Source of the DNA: Microbacteriaceae bacterium
GTDB taxonomy: Bacteria; Actinomycetota; Actinomycetes; Actinomycetales; Microbacteriaceae
Length of the DNA: 6,167 nt
Direction of reading: 5' to 3'
Assembly (NCBI GenBank): GCA_011620705.1
Contig: WOYR01000279.1
Location: 1 to 6,167 of the forward strand
Positions 1-5,882 of this stretch are shown here, piece by piece (position 1 is the stretch's first letter; every line of letters starts with the position of its first letter). The position numbers and the translations under genes were made by a program. Under the pieces are notes generated by a model that was given only the letters and a program-made list of their open reading frames with translations, was not told the DNA's origin and made no database searches.

Positions 1-1
1 G

Positions 2-208
2 GGCGGGATCGCCTGGTCGGCGGGTGAGATTCCACTGATCATCGTCGTCATCGCTCTCGTCACGCAGTGGTCGCGGCAGGATGCCCGACTCGCGAAGCGA
101 ACGGACCGGCACCTGGACTCCGGCATCGACGACAGCTTCGCCGCCTACAACGAGATGTTGACCAAGCTGGCCGCCCGACGGCCCGCAGAACCGCAAGGAC
201 CGCAATGA
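2..208 (+). CDS. C-terminal end of CtaG-like cytochrome c oxidase assembly / copper protein (partial)
   Basis: The last 68 codons of a gene that begins upstream of the window. The visible part starts inside a hydrophobic segment (GGIAWSAGEIPLIIVVIALV), followed by TQWSRQDARLAKR and a polar cytoplasmic tail containing AYNEMLTKLA. From family knowledge, this pattern of a last membrane helix with a Gly-Glu-(Ile/Leu)-Pro motif, then a QWxRxDxR stretch and a YNxML tail, is typical of actinobacterial CtaG (caa3-type oxidase assembly factor) proteins, which are often fused to a CopD-like copper-transport domain. Whether this copy carries a CopD domain cannot be seen. Its TGA overlaps the ATG of the copper ATPase downstream (ATGA), so the two are almost certainly co-transcribed and translationally coupled. 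This places copper delivery or oxidase assembly and copper export in one operon. Identification rests on about 68 residues, so the family call is good but the precise subfamily is open. Confidence 0.82.
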   Translation, partial: GGIAWSAGEIPLIIVVIALVTQWSRQDARLAKRTDRHLDSGIDDSFAAYNEMLTKLAARRPAEPQGPQ

Positions 209-2457
209 CCCGGATCGATCCCATCACCGACGCACCGGCGCGCCCGGCCGTCCACATCGAGTTGGACATCGGCGGGATGACCTGCGCCGCCTGCGCCAAC
301 GCCGTCGAACGCCACCTCAACAAGCTCGACGGGGCGAATGCGAGCGTCAACCTCGCGACCGATCGCGCCTGGGTGTCCGGGCTCGGGCCCGACGATGCCG
401 ACCGCGCCATCGCGGCCGTGCAGCGGGCCGGCTACTCGGCCGTCGTCCACGAGCCGGGCGACGACGCCTGGACCGAGCGCGCCGCGCAGGTCCGGCTCAG
501 CACGCTGCGACGACGGCTGACGGTGTCTGCGCTGCTGGCCATTCCGCTGTGCGATCTGACCATCCTGCTCGCTCTCGTGCCGGGATGGCGCTTTCCGGGG
601 TGGCAGTTGTTGTGCATCCTGATCGCGATCCCGATCGTCTTCTGGGCGGCATGGCCGTTCCACCGGGCGACGCTCCGAGGGCTGCGCCACGGCTCGCTCA
701 GCATGGACACCCTGGTGTCCCTCGGTGCGATCGTGTCCTTCGGCTGGGCGCTGTACACGATCGTGTTCGCGCCGTCGGATTCCCCCGGGTACTGGCTCGG
801 ATTCGGGCGCACCCCGGCCGGCGCCGACGCCATCTACCTCGACGTCGCCGCGGGAATGGTCACCTTCCAGCTCGCCGGCCGTTACTTCGAGACCCGGTCG
901 CGGCGGCGCGCAGGCGACGTGCTGCAGGCGCTCGGGGACCTCGGGGTGAAGAACGTGCGCCGTCTGACCGCGGCCGGGGAGGTCGTGATCCCCGCCGAGG
1001 AGCTGCGAGTCGGCGACATCTTCGTCGTCCTGCCGGGAGAGCGGATCGTCGCCGACGGCGTCGTGGCGGCCGGCGTCTCCAGCATCGACACCAGCGCGAT
1101 GACGGGGGAGTCCCTTCCGGGGGAGGTCGTTGTCGGCGCCGAGGTGCTCGGCGGAACGACCAACCTCTCCGGCCGGCTGGAGATCACCGCTCGCGCGGTC
1201 GGGGCCCGTACCCGGCTCGCGCAGATGGCGGCGATCGCCGACGAGGCGCAGCGCCGCAAGGCTCGTGTGCAGAAGCTGGTCGACCGCGTCACCTCGGTGT
1301 TCGTCCCGATCGTGATCGGGCTGGCCGTGCTCGTGCTGATCGTGTGGCTGCTGGTCGGGGCCCCGCCGTCGCAGGCGCTGGCGAACTCGATCGCGGTGCT
1401 GATCATCGCGTGCCCGTGCGCGCTGGGCCTCGCGACGCCGACCGCCCTCATGGTCGGCGTCGGACGCGGCGGCCAGCTCGGCATCCTCATCAAGGGCCAG
1501 GACGCCCTCGAGGCGAGCGGCCGGATCGACACGGTCGTCTTCGACAAGACCGGCACCATCACGACCGGACGGATGCGCGTCGTCGCGATCGAGTCCTCGG
1601 TGGATGACGTGGCCGAGGACGAGGTGCTGCGGCTTGCGGCCGCGGTCGAGGCGGGCTCGTCGCACCCGATCGCCGTCGCGGTCGTCGAGCGCGCCGCCGC
1701 GACTCTTGGCCGCCCGGATGCCGCCAGCCGTCATCGCACGCTGCCGGGTCTCGGCGCCTCCGCGGAGGTCGACGGCGCGGCCGTGCTCGTCGGCCACGCC
1801 GCGGCTCTGCGCGAGGAGGGCGTCACGGGAGTCCCGGAGCACGACGACGAGGCCGCCGGCGAGACGGTGGTCCGTGTCGCGGTCGACGGCCGCGCGATCG
1901 GTCGGATCGTCCTGGCCGACGAGGTGCGCCCCTCTGCCGCCGCAGCGGTCGCCGCGCTGCACGAGATGGGGCTGCGCACGGTTCTGCTCACCGGCGATGG
2001 GGAGGGTCCGGCCCGGCGTGCGGCGGAGCTCGCCGGGATCACCGAGCTCCGCTCCCGCGTGCTGCCAGACGGGAAGGCGCGCTTCATCGTTGAACTGCAC
2101 TCGAACGGCGCGCGGGTCGCGATGGTCGGCGACGGCATCAACGACGCCCCCGCGCTGGCCAGCGCCGACCTGGGGCTCGCGATGGTGCTCGGCACCGACA
2201 TCGCGATGAAGGCGGCCGACATCATCCTGGTCCGCGACGATCTGCGGACCGTCGTCGACGCGATCCGGCTGTCCCGGCGCACACTGGGCACGATCCGCCT
2301 CAACCTCGTGTGGGCGTTCGGCTACAACGTTGCGGCCATCCCGATCGCCGCGATCGGACTGCTCAATCCGCTCATCGCGGCCGCAGCCATGGCGTTGTCG
2401 TCGGTGCTGGTGGTGTCGAACTCGCTGCGGCTGCGCAACTTCCAGCCGCGCCGGTGA
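205..2457 (+). CDS. copA: Cu(I)-exporting P1B-type ATPase (CopA-like)
   Basis: A 750-residue heavy-metal P-type ATPase that pumps Cu(I) out of the cytosol using ATP. The ATG at 205 is chosen because AAGGA (195-199) lies 5 nt upstream, the ATG overlaps the previous stop, and the metal-binding domain begins right after it; the in-frame extension to 67 is out of family. Visible in order: one N-terminal HMA domain with GMTCAAC (24-30); A-domain TGES (300-303); the CPC transport motif (403-405); the phosphorylation site DKTGT (447-451); the nucleotide-binding SHP (486-488) and GLG (515-517); TGD (596-598); and the hinge GDGINDAPAL (642-651). The last two helices match the Cu(I) subgroup signature exactly: N700-x6-Y707-N708-x4-P713, then P722-x6-M729-x2-S732-S733-x5-N739-S740. 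This supports copper (or silver) over zinc or cobalt. Minor oddities are TGES followed by LPGEV rather than LPVxK, and GDGEGPA where GDNxxTA is usual. All catalytic residues are present, so it should be active. Confidence 0.96.
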   Translation: MTRIDPITDAPARPAVHIELDIGGMTCAACANAVERHLNKLDGANASVNLATDRAWVSGLGPDDADRAIAAVQRAGYSAVVHEPGDDAWTERAAQVRLSTLRRRLTVSALLAIPLCDLTILLALVPGWRFPGWQLLCILIAIPIVFWAAWPFHRATLRGLRHGSLSMDTLVSLGAIVSFGWALYTIVFAPSDSPGYWLGFGRTPAGADAIYLDVAAGMVTFQLAGRYFETRSRRRAGDVLQALGDLGVKNVRRLTAAGEVVIPAEELRVGDIFVVLPGERIVADGVVAAGVSSIDTSAMTGESLPGEVVVGAEVLGGTTNLSGRLEITARAVGARTRLAQMAAIADEAQRRKARVQKLVDRVTSVFVPIVIGLAVLVLIVWLLVGAPPSQALANSIAVLIIACPCALGLATPTALMVGVGRGGQLGILIKGQDALEASGRIDTVVFDKTGTITTGRMRVVAIESSVDDVAEDEVLRLAAAVEAGSSHPIAVAVVERAAATLGRPDAASRHRTLPGLGASAEVDGAAVLVGHAAALREEGVTGVPEHDDEAAGETVVRVAVDGRAIGRIVLADEVRPSAAAAVAALHEMGLRTVLLTGDGEGPARRAAELAGITELRSRVLPDGKARFIVELHSNGARVAMVGDGINDAPALASADLGLAMVLGTDIAMKAADIILVRDDLRTVVDAIRLSRRTLGTIRLNLVWAFGYNVAAIPIAAIGLLNPLIAAAAMALSSVLVVSNSLRLRNFQPRR

Positions 2458-2464
2458 TCACCTG

Positions 2465-2485
2465 CTGACCCGGGCGGGGTTTCAG
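2465..2485. terminator. weak hairpin between convergent copA and M56 genes
   Basis: The 24-bp gap between the converging stop codons, plus the first bases of the M56 stop, can fold as CTGA-CCC / GGG-TT-TCAG. This is seven pairs with a 2-nt bulge and a 5-nt loop, and a short T run on the plus strand. It is the only stem near either gene end and may serve as a terminator for copA. The bulge and short stem make this a weak call. A perfect 10-bp palindrome GGTGATCACC (2453-2462) spans the copA stop but has no loop and is not counted as a terminator. Confidence 0.25.
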
Positions 2486-3330
2486 GCGGACGCGCGGCGC
2501 GCGACGGCGGCCCGCCGGGTCGCGGCGCGCCCGGCGACTCGCTCGGCCCGGCGCAGGAGGCGCAGCGCCCTCAATGCGACGGATTCCTCGGATTCCTCCG
2601 AGGTCAGCGCCGTGAGCGCCTGGAGGGCGTCGGCGGTCGCCTCGATGCCGCAGCGCCGGGCGGCGTTATCGTCGGCAGCCAGTTCGACGAGCAGGTGCAC
2701 GTTCTGCTCGAACGACCGGGCGCCGAGCAGCACCGGGAAGCACGCCAGATTCAGCTGAGCCAGACGCACGATGCGGTCGTGGCCCTTCCTGAGATGCGCG
2801 GTCTCGTGCTCGAGGACCGCGCGCAGCTGAGCCGGCTTGAGCGCGTCGTCCAGCCGGCGGCTGACGATGATCTGCCGGCCGCAACCGCGGGTGGATACCG
2901 CCGCTGCTGCATCCGACTCGATGAAGCTGACATCGACGCCGCGCAGCGACTCGCGGCGGTAGGTCGACGAGGCGGAGAGCAGGAGGACCTGCAGCGCGGT
3001 ACGGCGCTCGGCCGCCGAGATCGGCTCGTAGCGCGCCAGCGCGAGGGCGACCAGGCCGCCGACGGCGGCGAGGCCGACCCAGCCGAAGATGGTGATGGCG
3101 ACGGGACCGAGCCACTCGCCGGTCTGGCGGGATGCCGACGACAGGATCTCGACCAGCGCGGAGGCGAGGCTGGCGACGAGGGCGATCGCTCCGAGGATGA
3201 TGGCGGCCAGCCAGGCCCGCAGCGCGAGCCGAGGGCGGGCGATCCGCCATGAGCCGTGCGAGAGCAGCAGCGGCGCGAGCACGATGACCGCGATCGCGAG
3301 CAGCAGCGGCGCCAGCACTGCGAGGATCAC
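2482..3330 (-). CDS. M56-family (BlaR1/MecR1-like) membrane zinc metallopeptidase
   Basis: A 282-residue integral membrane protease of the M56 family. The zinc site is clear: HETAH at 175-179 (HExxH, preceded by LEHE), with a second glutamate ligand at E216 in ELAADDNA, about 37 residues later as usual. Hydrophobic segments lie near 1-22, 37-60 and 75-98, with another after the active site near 190-203. The protein ends in a basic Arg/Ala-rich tail and has no extracytoplasmic penicillin-binding sensor domain as BlaR1 has, so the stimulus is unknown. The start is the GTG at 3330, which overlaps the repressor's TGA (GTGA), giving translational coupling. From family knowledge, such proteases relieve repression by their partner BlaI-type repressor, directly or through a pathway. 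It converges on the copper ATPase gene. The sequence does not show whether it senses copper, envelope stress or beta-lactams. Confidence 0.93.
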   Translation of the reverse strand: MILAVLAPLLLAIAVIVLAPLLLSHGSWRIARPRLALRAWLAAIILGAIALVASLASALVEILSSASRQTGEWLGPVAITIFGWVGLAAVGGLVALALARYEPISAAERRTALQVLLLSASSTYRRESLRGVDVSFIESDAAAAVSTRGCGRQIIVSRRLDDALKPAQLRAVLEHETAHLRKGHDRIVRLAQLNLACFPVLLGARSFEQNVHLLVELAADDNAARRCGIEATADALQALTALTSEESEESVALRALRLLRRAERVAGRAATRRAAVARRASA

Positions 3331-3686
3331 GGCGAGGTCAGCGCTTTCCGGAGCGCCTCCACGTCTGCCGGATCGAGCTGCCCGGCGAAGTGCAGCAGCG
3401 CGGCCTCGCGATCCTGGGCGCGGCCGAGGATGCGGCCCATCGCGGACGCGGTCTCCTCCGATTCCCCGCGCGCGGCCGAGAACAGGGAACCTGCAGCGGA
3501 CGCGGTCCGCGTCACGAGCCCCTTCTTCTCGAGGCGATCGAGCACGGTCAGCACAGTGGTGAGCGCGGGCCGCTGATCCTCGGAGAAGCTTTCGCGCACA
3601 GCGCGGCTGGTGAGCGGGCCCTGTGCTGCCCAGAGGCGTTGAAGAACCATGCTCTCCAGTGCGCCGGGAACCCGCCGACCCGCCAT
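3327..3686 (-). CDS. BlaI/MecI/CopY-family transcriptional repressor
   Basis: A 119-residue winged-helix repressor. The N-terminal part has the family pattern LESMVLQRLWAAQGPLTSRA, then a recognition helix around RPALTTVLTVLDRLEKKGLV (39-58) and a wing near 60-72. The C-terminal half (about 75-117) is a dimerisation region. It contains no cysteine, so the CxCx4CxC metal site of true CopY is absent and this is a BlaI/MecI-type switch. In staphylococcal BlaI the protease cuts an Asn-Phe bond; the roughly equivalent place here is His99-Phe100, a positional guess only. The ATG has an excellent GGGAGG site 5-6 nt upstream. It is first in a two-gene operon with the M56 protease. A dyad 47 nt upstream of the start suggests autorepression. 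It may also control the neighbouring copper genes, but their promoter lies outside the window, so this is untested. Confidence 0.93.
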   Translation of the reverse strand: MAGRRVPGALESMVLQRLWAAQGPLTSRAVRESFSEDQRPALTTVLTVLDRLEKKGLVTRTASAAGSLFSAARGESEETASAMGRILGRAQDREAALLHFAGQLDPADVEALRKALTSP

Positions 3687-3732
3687 CTCAGCCCTCCCGG
3701 ACGTCGTTCGACGATCCCGCCGCGACCTCGTC

Positions 3733-3753
3733 TGCTCTACACAGAGTAGAGCA
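3733..3753. promoter_or_regulatory. perfect dyad, candidate BlaI operator
   Basis: TGCTCTAC-N5-GTAGAGCA is a perfect 8-bp inverted repeat with a 5-bp spacer. It lies 47 bp upstream of the repressor start and overlaps the candidate -10 box. The inner CTAC/GTAG half sites resemble the TAC/GTA cores of known BlaI/MecI operators. A factor bound here would block transcription of the repressor/protease operon, the standard autoregulatory arrangement. No T-tract follows on either strand, so it is a poor intrinsic terminator for the tRNA upstream, although it could still form a short RNA hairpin. Confidence 0.7.
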
Positions 3754-3779
3754 TAGGCGGCCTCTGAGCCCCGTGTCGG
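3750..3779 (-). promoter_or_regulatory. candidate promoter of the repressor/protease operon
   Basis: On the minus strand, CCGACA (3779-3774) and TATGCT (3755-3750) are separated by 18 bp and match four of six consensus sigma-70 bases at each box. The predicted start, near 3743, falls inside the dyad and would give a leader of about 57 nt. The -35 box lies inside the 3' half of the tRNA-Thr gene, so promoter and tRNA would share sequence. The alternative is read-through from the tRNA promoter. Box matches of this quality are common by chance; position relative to the dyad is the main support. Confidence 0.45.
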
Positions 3780-3840
3780 ATTCGAACCGACGACCCCCGC
3801 TTTACAAGAGCGGTGCTCTGGCCAACTGAGCTAACAGGGC
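3767..3840 (-). tRNA. tRNA-Thr (anticodon TGT)
   Basis: A full 74-nt cloverleaf on the minus strand. The acceptor GCCCTGT pairs with ACGGGGC (one T-G wobble). The D arm is GCTC/GAGC with loop AGTTGGCCA. The anticodon stem is CCGCT/AGCGG with loop CTTGTAA, which gives anticodon TGT reading the threonine codon ACA. The T arm is GTCGG/CCGAC with loop TTCGAAT. The discriminator base is T and CCA is not encoded, as usual in this group. The repressor promoter and dyad follow within 14 bp of its 3' end. The integrase remnant lies on its 5' side. Confidence 0.96.
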
Positions 3841-3907
3841 GGGCCCCGGAATACCGGGCTCTCAGACTACTTCGCCATTCCCAGCTTTCCGGCCGCGTAC
3901 CCCCGGC

Positions 3908-4063
3908 GGCATGCCCGAGCCAGTTCTGCACAGTCTTGATATCGACGCCGTTCTGAGTCCAGATCGTCGCCGCCGTGTGGCGGAGATCGTGCACGCGACG
4001 GTCTCGGCCGTGGCGCGGCCAGGTGGCATCTCTACGCCAGGTTGGGCAGGTCGAGCTCGACAT
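3908..4063 (-). pseudogene. tyrosine recombinase (phage-type integrase) C-terminal remnant
   Basis: The minus-strand frame contains VHDLRHTAATIWTQNGVDIK followed by TVQNWLGHA, which is the box II HxxRH and LGH block of tyrosine recombinases. HDLRH maps to 3991-3977 and LGH to 3919-3911. The catalytic tyrosine, normally about 10 residues after LGH in a T-x-x-x-Y context, is missing: after LGHA the reading frame departs from the family and runs into the tRNA-Thr gene. Upstream, the frame is closed by a TGA at 4075-4073, and the N-terminal arm-binding and core domains and the first catalytic arginine are not present in any frame nearby. It is therefore a decayed fragment, probably the scar of an integrated element next to a tRNA. 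The rest of the 324-bp stretch between the tRNA and the next ORF (3841-3907 and 4064-4125) shows no gene, only a short CCCGG-TATT-CCGGG stem just before the tRNA. Confidence 0.8.
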
Positions 4064-4125
4064 GCGTGCCCTTCAGCAGTCCCCGCCGATGTCAACATCG
4101 CCTGTCGGATGAAGGTCCCGGCGAA

Positions 4126-4162
4126 GGATGGCCCTGCGTGAAGTTCCCATGCAGGGCCGTCC
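4126..4162 (-). terminator. strong hairpin terminator at the end of the sigma-factor operon
   Basis: GGATGGCCCTGCGTG (4126-4140) pairs with CATGCAGGGCCGTCC (4148-4162) across a 7-nt loop. This gives a 15-bp stem with thirteen Watson-Crick and two G-T pairs. It starts 1 bp past the stop codon of the 30-codon ORF and is the only strong stem after the minus-strand operon. No U-run follows, which is common for actinobacterial terminators. It would also insulate the integrase remnant and tRNA from read-through. Confidence 0.75.
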
Positions 4163-4163
4163 C

Positions 4164-4256
4164 CTACTCGGTCGGAGTATTCGGGGGAGGCCAGGTGACT
4201 TCGATCGATGTGGTCGGGGGGAGTTCGATGGCGTCTGGTCGGATGTCGCTGTCCAT
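4164..4256 (-). CDS. possible small ORF of 30 codons at the end of the sigma operon
   Basis: Begins at an ATG 2 nt after the TGA of the CU044_5270-family gene (TGA-AC-ATG) and stops 1 bp before the terminator stem, so it fits neatly inside the transcript. A GAAGG lies about 8 nt upstream as a possible ribosome-binding site. The product is acidic and proline-rich, starts MDSDIRPDAIELPP, ends PPPNTPTE, and has no membrane segment and no family I recognise. Third-position GC is roughly 70%, consistent with weak coding bias. It could instead be untranslated 3' sequence, or a former C-terminal tail of the upstream protein separated by a frameshift. Confidence 0.35.
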   Translation of the reverse strand: MDSDIRPDAIELPPTTSIEVTWPPPNTPTE

Positions 4257-4258
4257 GT

Positions 4259-5335
4259 TCAGCCTTCGCATTGGCCGCTGCCGGCTCCGCCGACGGGGTG
4301 GGAGCCGGTGCCGCAGAGGCTTCCTCCGGTGGGTGCGGAGTCCACCACGGTGGTGGTCACAGCAGTCCAACCCATCGACTCGCCGGCGGGGACTCCCGGG
4401 AGGACGCCGTCGTGCAGCAGCACTTGTCGCTCCCCGATGAGCAGGCCAGAGGTGGGGTCGATGATGATCTCCTGGCGCACGCCGTTGCTCTCGTCGCGGC
4501 CGAACGCGATCCCGGTGCGGCCGTCGAGGGTTGCGGCGTGGTCGGTGATCTTCAACCCGGGGATACCTGCTGCGGCTTTGTACAGTGCGGCCCGCAGGTC
4601 TGCGGGGACCACTCCTGTGCGCAAGGTGTCGGCGATGAAGACGAGGGCTTCTCCGTCCGGGGACACGCCGTGTCCGGCGGTGACTCGGTAGATGTAGTTC
4701 AGGAGCTGCTGCGGGTCGCGTGGCAAGCTCTGGAAGCCCCATTCGGTGGGTTTTCCGTTGTACCAAGCACCCTTGGCCGCACGGATGATGTCCGGCGTCG
4801 AGGAACTGTTCGCCACGGCGGCGGCAGCGGCACGCTCGGAGGCGGGGCCGAAGGTCTGAGCCACTGTGGATGGGTCGCGCACCCACACCCAGTCGGCATT
4901 GTGATCGGCGGGCACATACATCTGACCGTCCTGTGTTGCGAGATAGGCGGCACCGTGGCCGGTGCCATCGTCGCCGTCCACCGAGTACACGGCCTGCGTG
5001 GAGACCTTCAGGTATTGGCCGGGACCCACCACGGGGTCGGACGTTTTGATGGTCGCCGCCGCCGCGTCGCTGAGGGCCGCAGCGGCGGCGGAGTCCGCGC
5101 CACCTCGCCAACCGGCCAGCCCGACGATGTTCGAGAGCACGAGGGCAGTCGCGACACCGGCGGCGACGATCGTGGCGCCGCTGATCCACCCAGCTCGCTT
5201 CAGGCCACGGTGACGTGTGCGGGTCGGACGGGATCCGATGTGTTCGACCAGGGCACGCCGACCGCGGTCCACCACCTCGGGCGACGGGTCGGCAGCATCC
5301 TTACGCACCGTGCGGAGCAATGTCAGCTCGTCCAC
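4259..5335 (-). CDS. CU044_5270-family membrane-anchored protein, partner of the ECF sigma factor
   Basis: A 358-residue protein with a cytoplasmic N-terminus (1-48) containing the family-like opening VDELTLLRTVRKDAADPSPE, one transmembrane segment (about 50-74, WISGATIVAAGVATALVLSN), and a long extracytoplasmic domain. The outer domain includes QYLKVSTQAVY (107-117), LLNYIYRV (211-218) and GVRQEIIIDPTSGLLIGERQ (285-304), the pattern of CU044_5270-family proteins. The GTG at 5335 is chosen because GGAGGT lies 5 nt upstream and homologues begin at this motif; a longer frame to 5392 exists but lacks such a site. It overlaps the sigma gene by 35 nt, implying coupling. From its position it may bind and restrain the sigma factor or sense envelope conditions, but no anti-sigma zinc motif (HxxxCxxC) is visible. 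The far C-terminus (337-358) is Gly-rich with two cysteines, C341 and C356, which may form a disulfide outside the cell. Confidence 0.87.
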   Translation of the reverse strand: MDELTLLRTVRKDAADPSPEVVDRGRRALVEHIGSRPTRTRHRGLKRAGWISGATIVAAGVATALVLSNIVGLAGWRGGADSAAAAALSDAAAATIKTSDPVVGPGQYLKVSTQAVYSVDGDDGTGHGAAYLATQDGQMYVPADHNADWVWVRDPSTVAQTFGPASERAAAAAVANSSSTPDIIRAAKGAWYNGKPTEWGFQSLPRDPQQLLNYIYRVTAGHGVSPDGEALVFIADTLRTGVVPADLRAALYKAAAGIPGLKITDHAATLDGRTGIAFGRDESNGVRQEIIIDPTSGLLIGERQVLLHDGVLPGVPAGESMGWTAVTTTVVDSAPTGGSLCGTGSHPVGGAGSGQCEG

Positions 5336-5882
5336 GGTCCACCTCCTCTGCTGGTTGTGCACCAGCGGACTGGCGCAGCACACGCCGCGCACGATTCAGA
5401 CGTGACCGGACGGTCCCGACGGGAACGTCCAATGCGAGCGCGACGCCCTCGTAGTCGAGGTCGGCCCACGCATACAGCAGCAGCGCGTCACGGTCGCGGG
5501 CTGGCATCCGTCGAATCGCTGCCGCCAGCTCACCCACAGCGCGACTCGCATCCAGACGGTCGTCGCGATCCACGACCACCGTCTCCGGTGGTCCCGACGC
5601 CGCGACTGCGCGCAGGATGCGCGCCTCCGCACCGCGGTGCTTGCGGATCAGCACTGTCGCGATCCCCAGCAGCCACGGCAGCGCGCTCTCGTAGGAGAGG
5701 TCGTACCGCTCCCGGTGTTCGAAAGCGACGAGAAACGTCTCGCCCATCACATCGTCCGCTGCATCGGCGCCAACCCTCCGCGACGCATACCGATACACGG
5801 TAGACGCGTGACGGTCATACACCTCAGCGAAAGCCGCGGGCTGGTCCCGCGACCTCCGGACGATCTCGCTATCGCTGGTCAC
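5301..5882 (-). CDS. ECF-type RNA polymerase sigma factor
   Basis: A 193-residue group 4 sigma-70 protein. Region 2 spans about 18-60 (FAEVYDRHASTVYRYASRRV, then DDVMGETFLVAF, the core-binding and -10 recognition block). Region 4 spans about 119-171 (IRRMPARDRDALLLYAWADL, then VPVGTVRSRLNRARRVLR, the -35-binding helix-turn-helix). The GTG at 5882 is preferred: it gives the usual family beginning (TSDSEIVRRS, then FAEVYDRHA), whereas the longer frame to 5987 would leave only 14 bp for the promoters of two divergent genes. No good ribosome-binding site precedes the GTG, but it overlaps the TGA of a possible 21-codon leader ORF (GTGA). The short C-terminal extension after region 4 is a by-product of the overlap with the next gene. 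Regulation is likely through the CU044_5270-family partner downstream; target promoters are unknown. Confidence 0.93.
   Translation of the reverse strand: MTSDSEIVRRSRDQPAAFAEVYDRHASTVYRYASRRVGADAADDVMGETFLVAFEHRERYDLSYESALPWLLGIATVLIRKHRGAEARILRAVAASGPPETVVVDRDDRLDASRAVGELAAAIRRMPARDRDALLLYAWADLDYEGVALALDVPVGTVRSRLNRARRVLRQSAGAQPAEEVDRGRADIAPHGA

Noticed and set aside
67..204. In-frame N-terminal extension of copA
   Set aside because: Would overlap the CtaG-like gene by 142 nt, has Arg-rich shadow composition, and the ATG at 205 has a ribosome-binding site and an ATGA junction.
145..2100. Long minus-strand open frame (651 codons) antisense to copA
   Set aside because: Arg/Asp/Gly-rich, no family pattern, and fully opposite a complete ATPase; long antisense frames are expected in very GC-rich DNA.
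3327..3686. Calling the repressor CopY (copper sensor)
   Set aside because: It lacks every cysteine of the CopY metal site; BlaI/MecI type fits with the partner protease.
3733..3753. Dyad as an intrinsic terminator of tRNA-Thr
   Set aside because: No T-tract on either side and only 8 bp of moderately GC-rich stem; position over the promoter fits an operator better.
3737..4063. 108-codon minus-strand frame as an intact integrase or other protein
   Set aside because: Only the first half is recombinase-like; the second half is translated tRNA-Thr sequence and the catalytic tyrosine is absent.
4208..5803. Long plus-strand open frame (531 codons) antisense to the sigma/CU044_5270 genes
   Set aside because: Low-complexity composition with no recognisable domain; the minus-strand genes have clear motifs and ribosome-binding sites.
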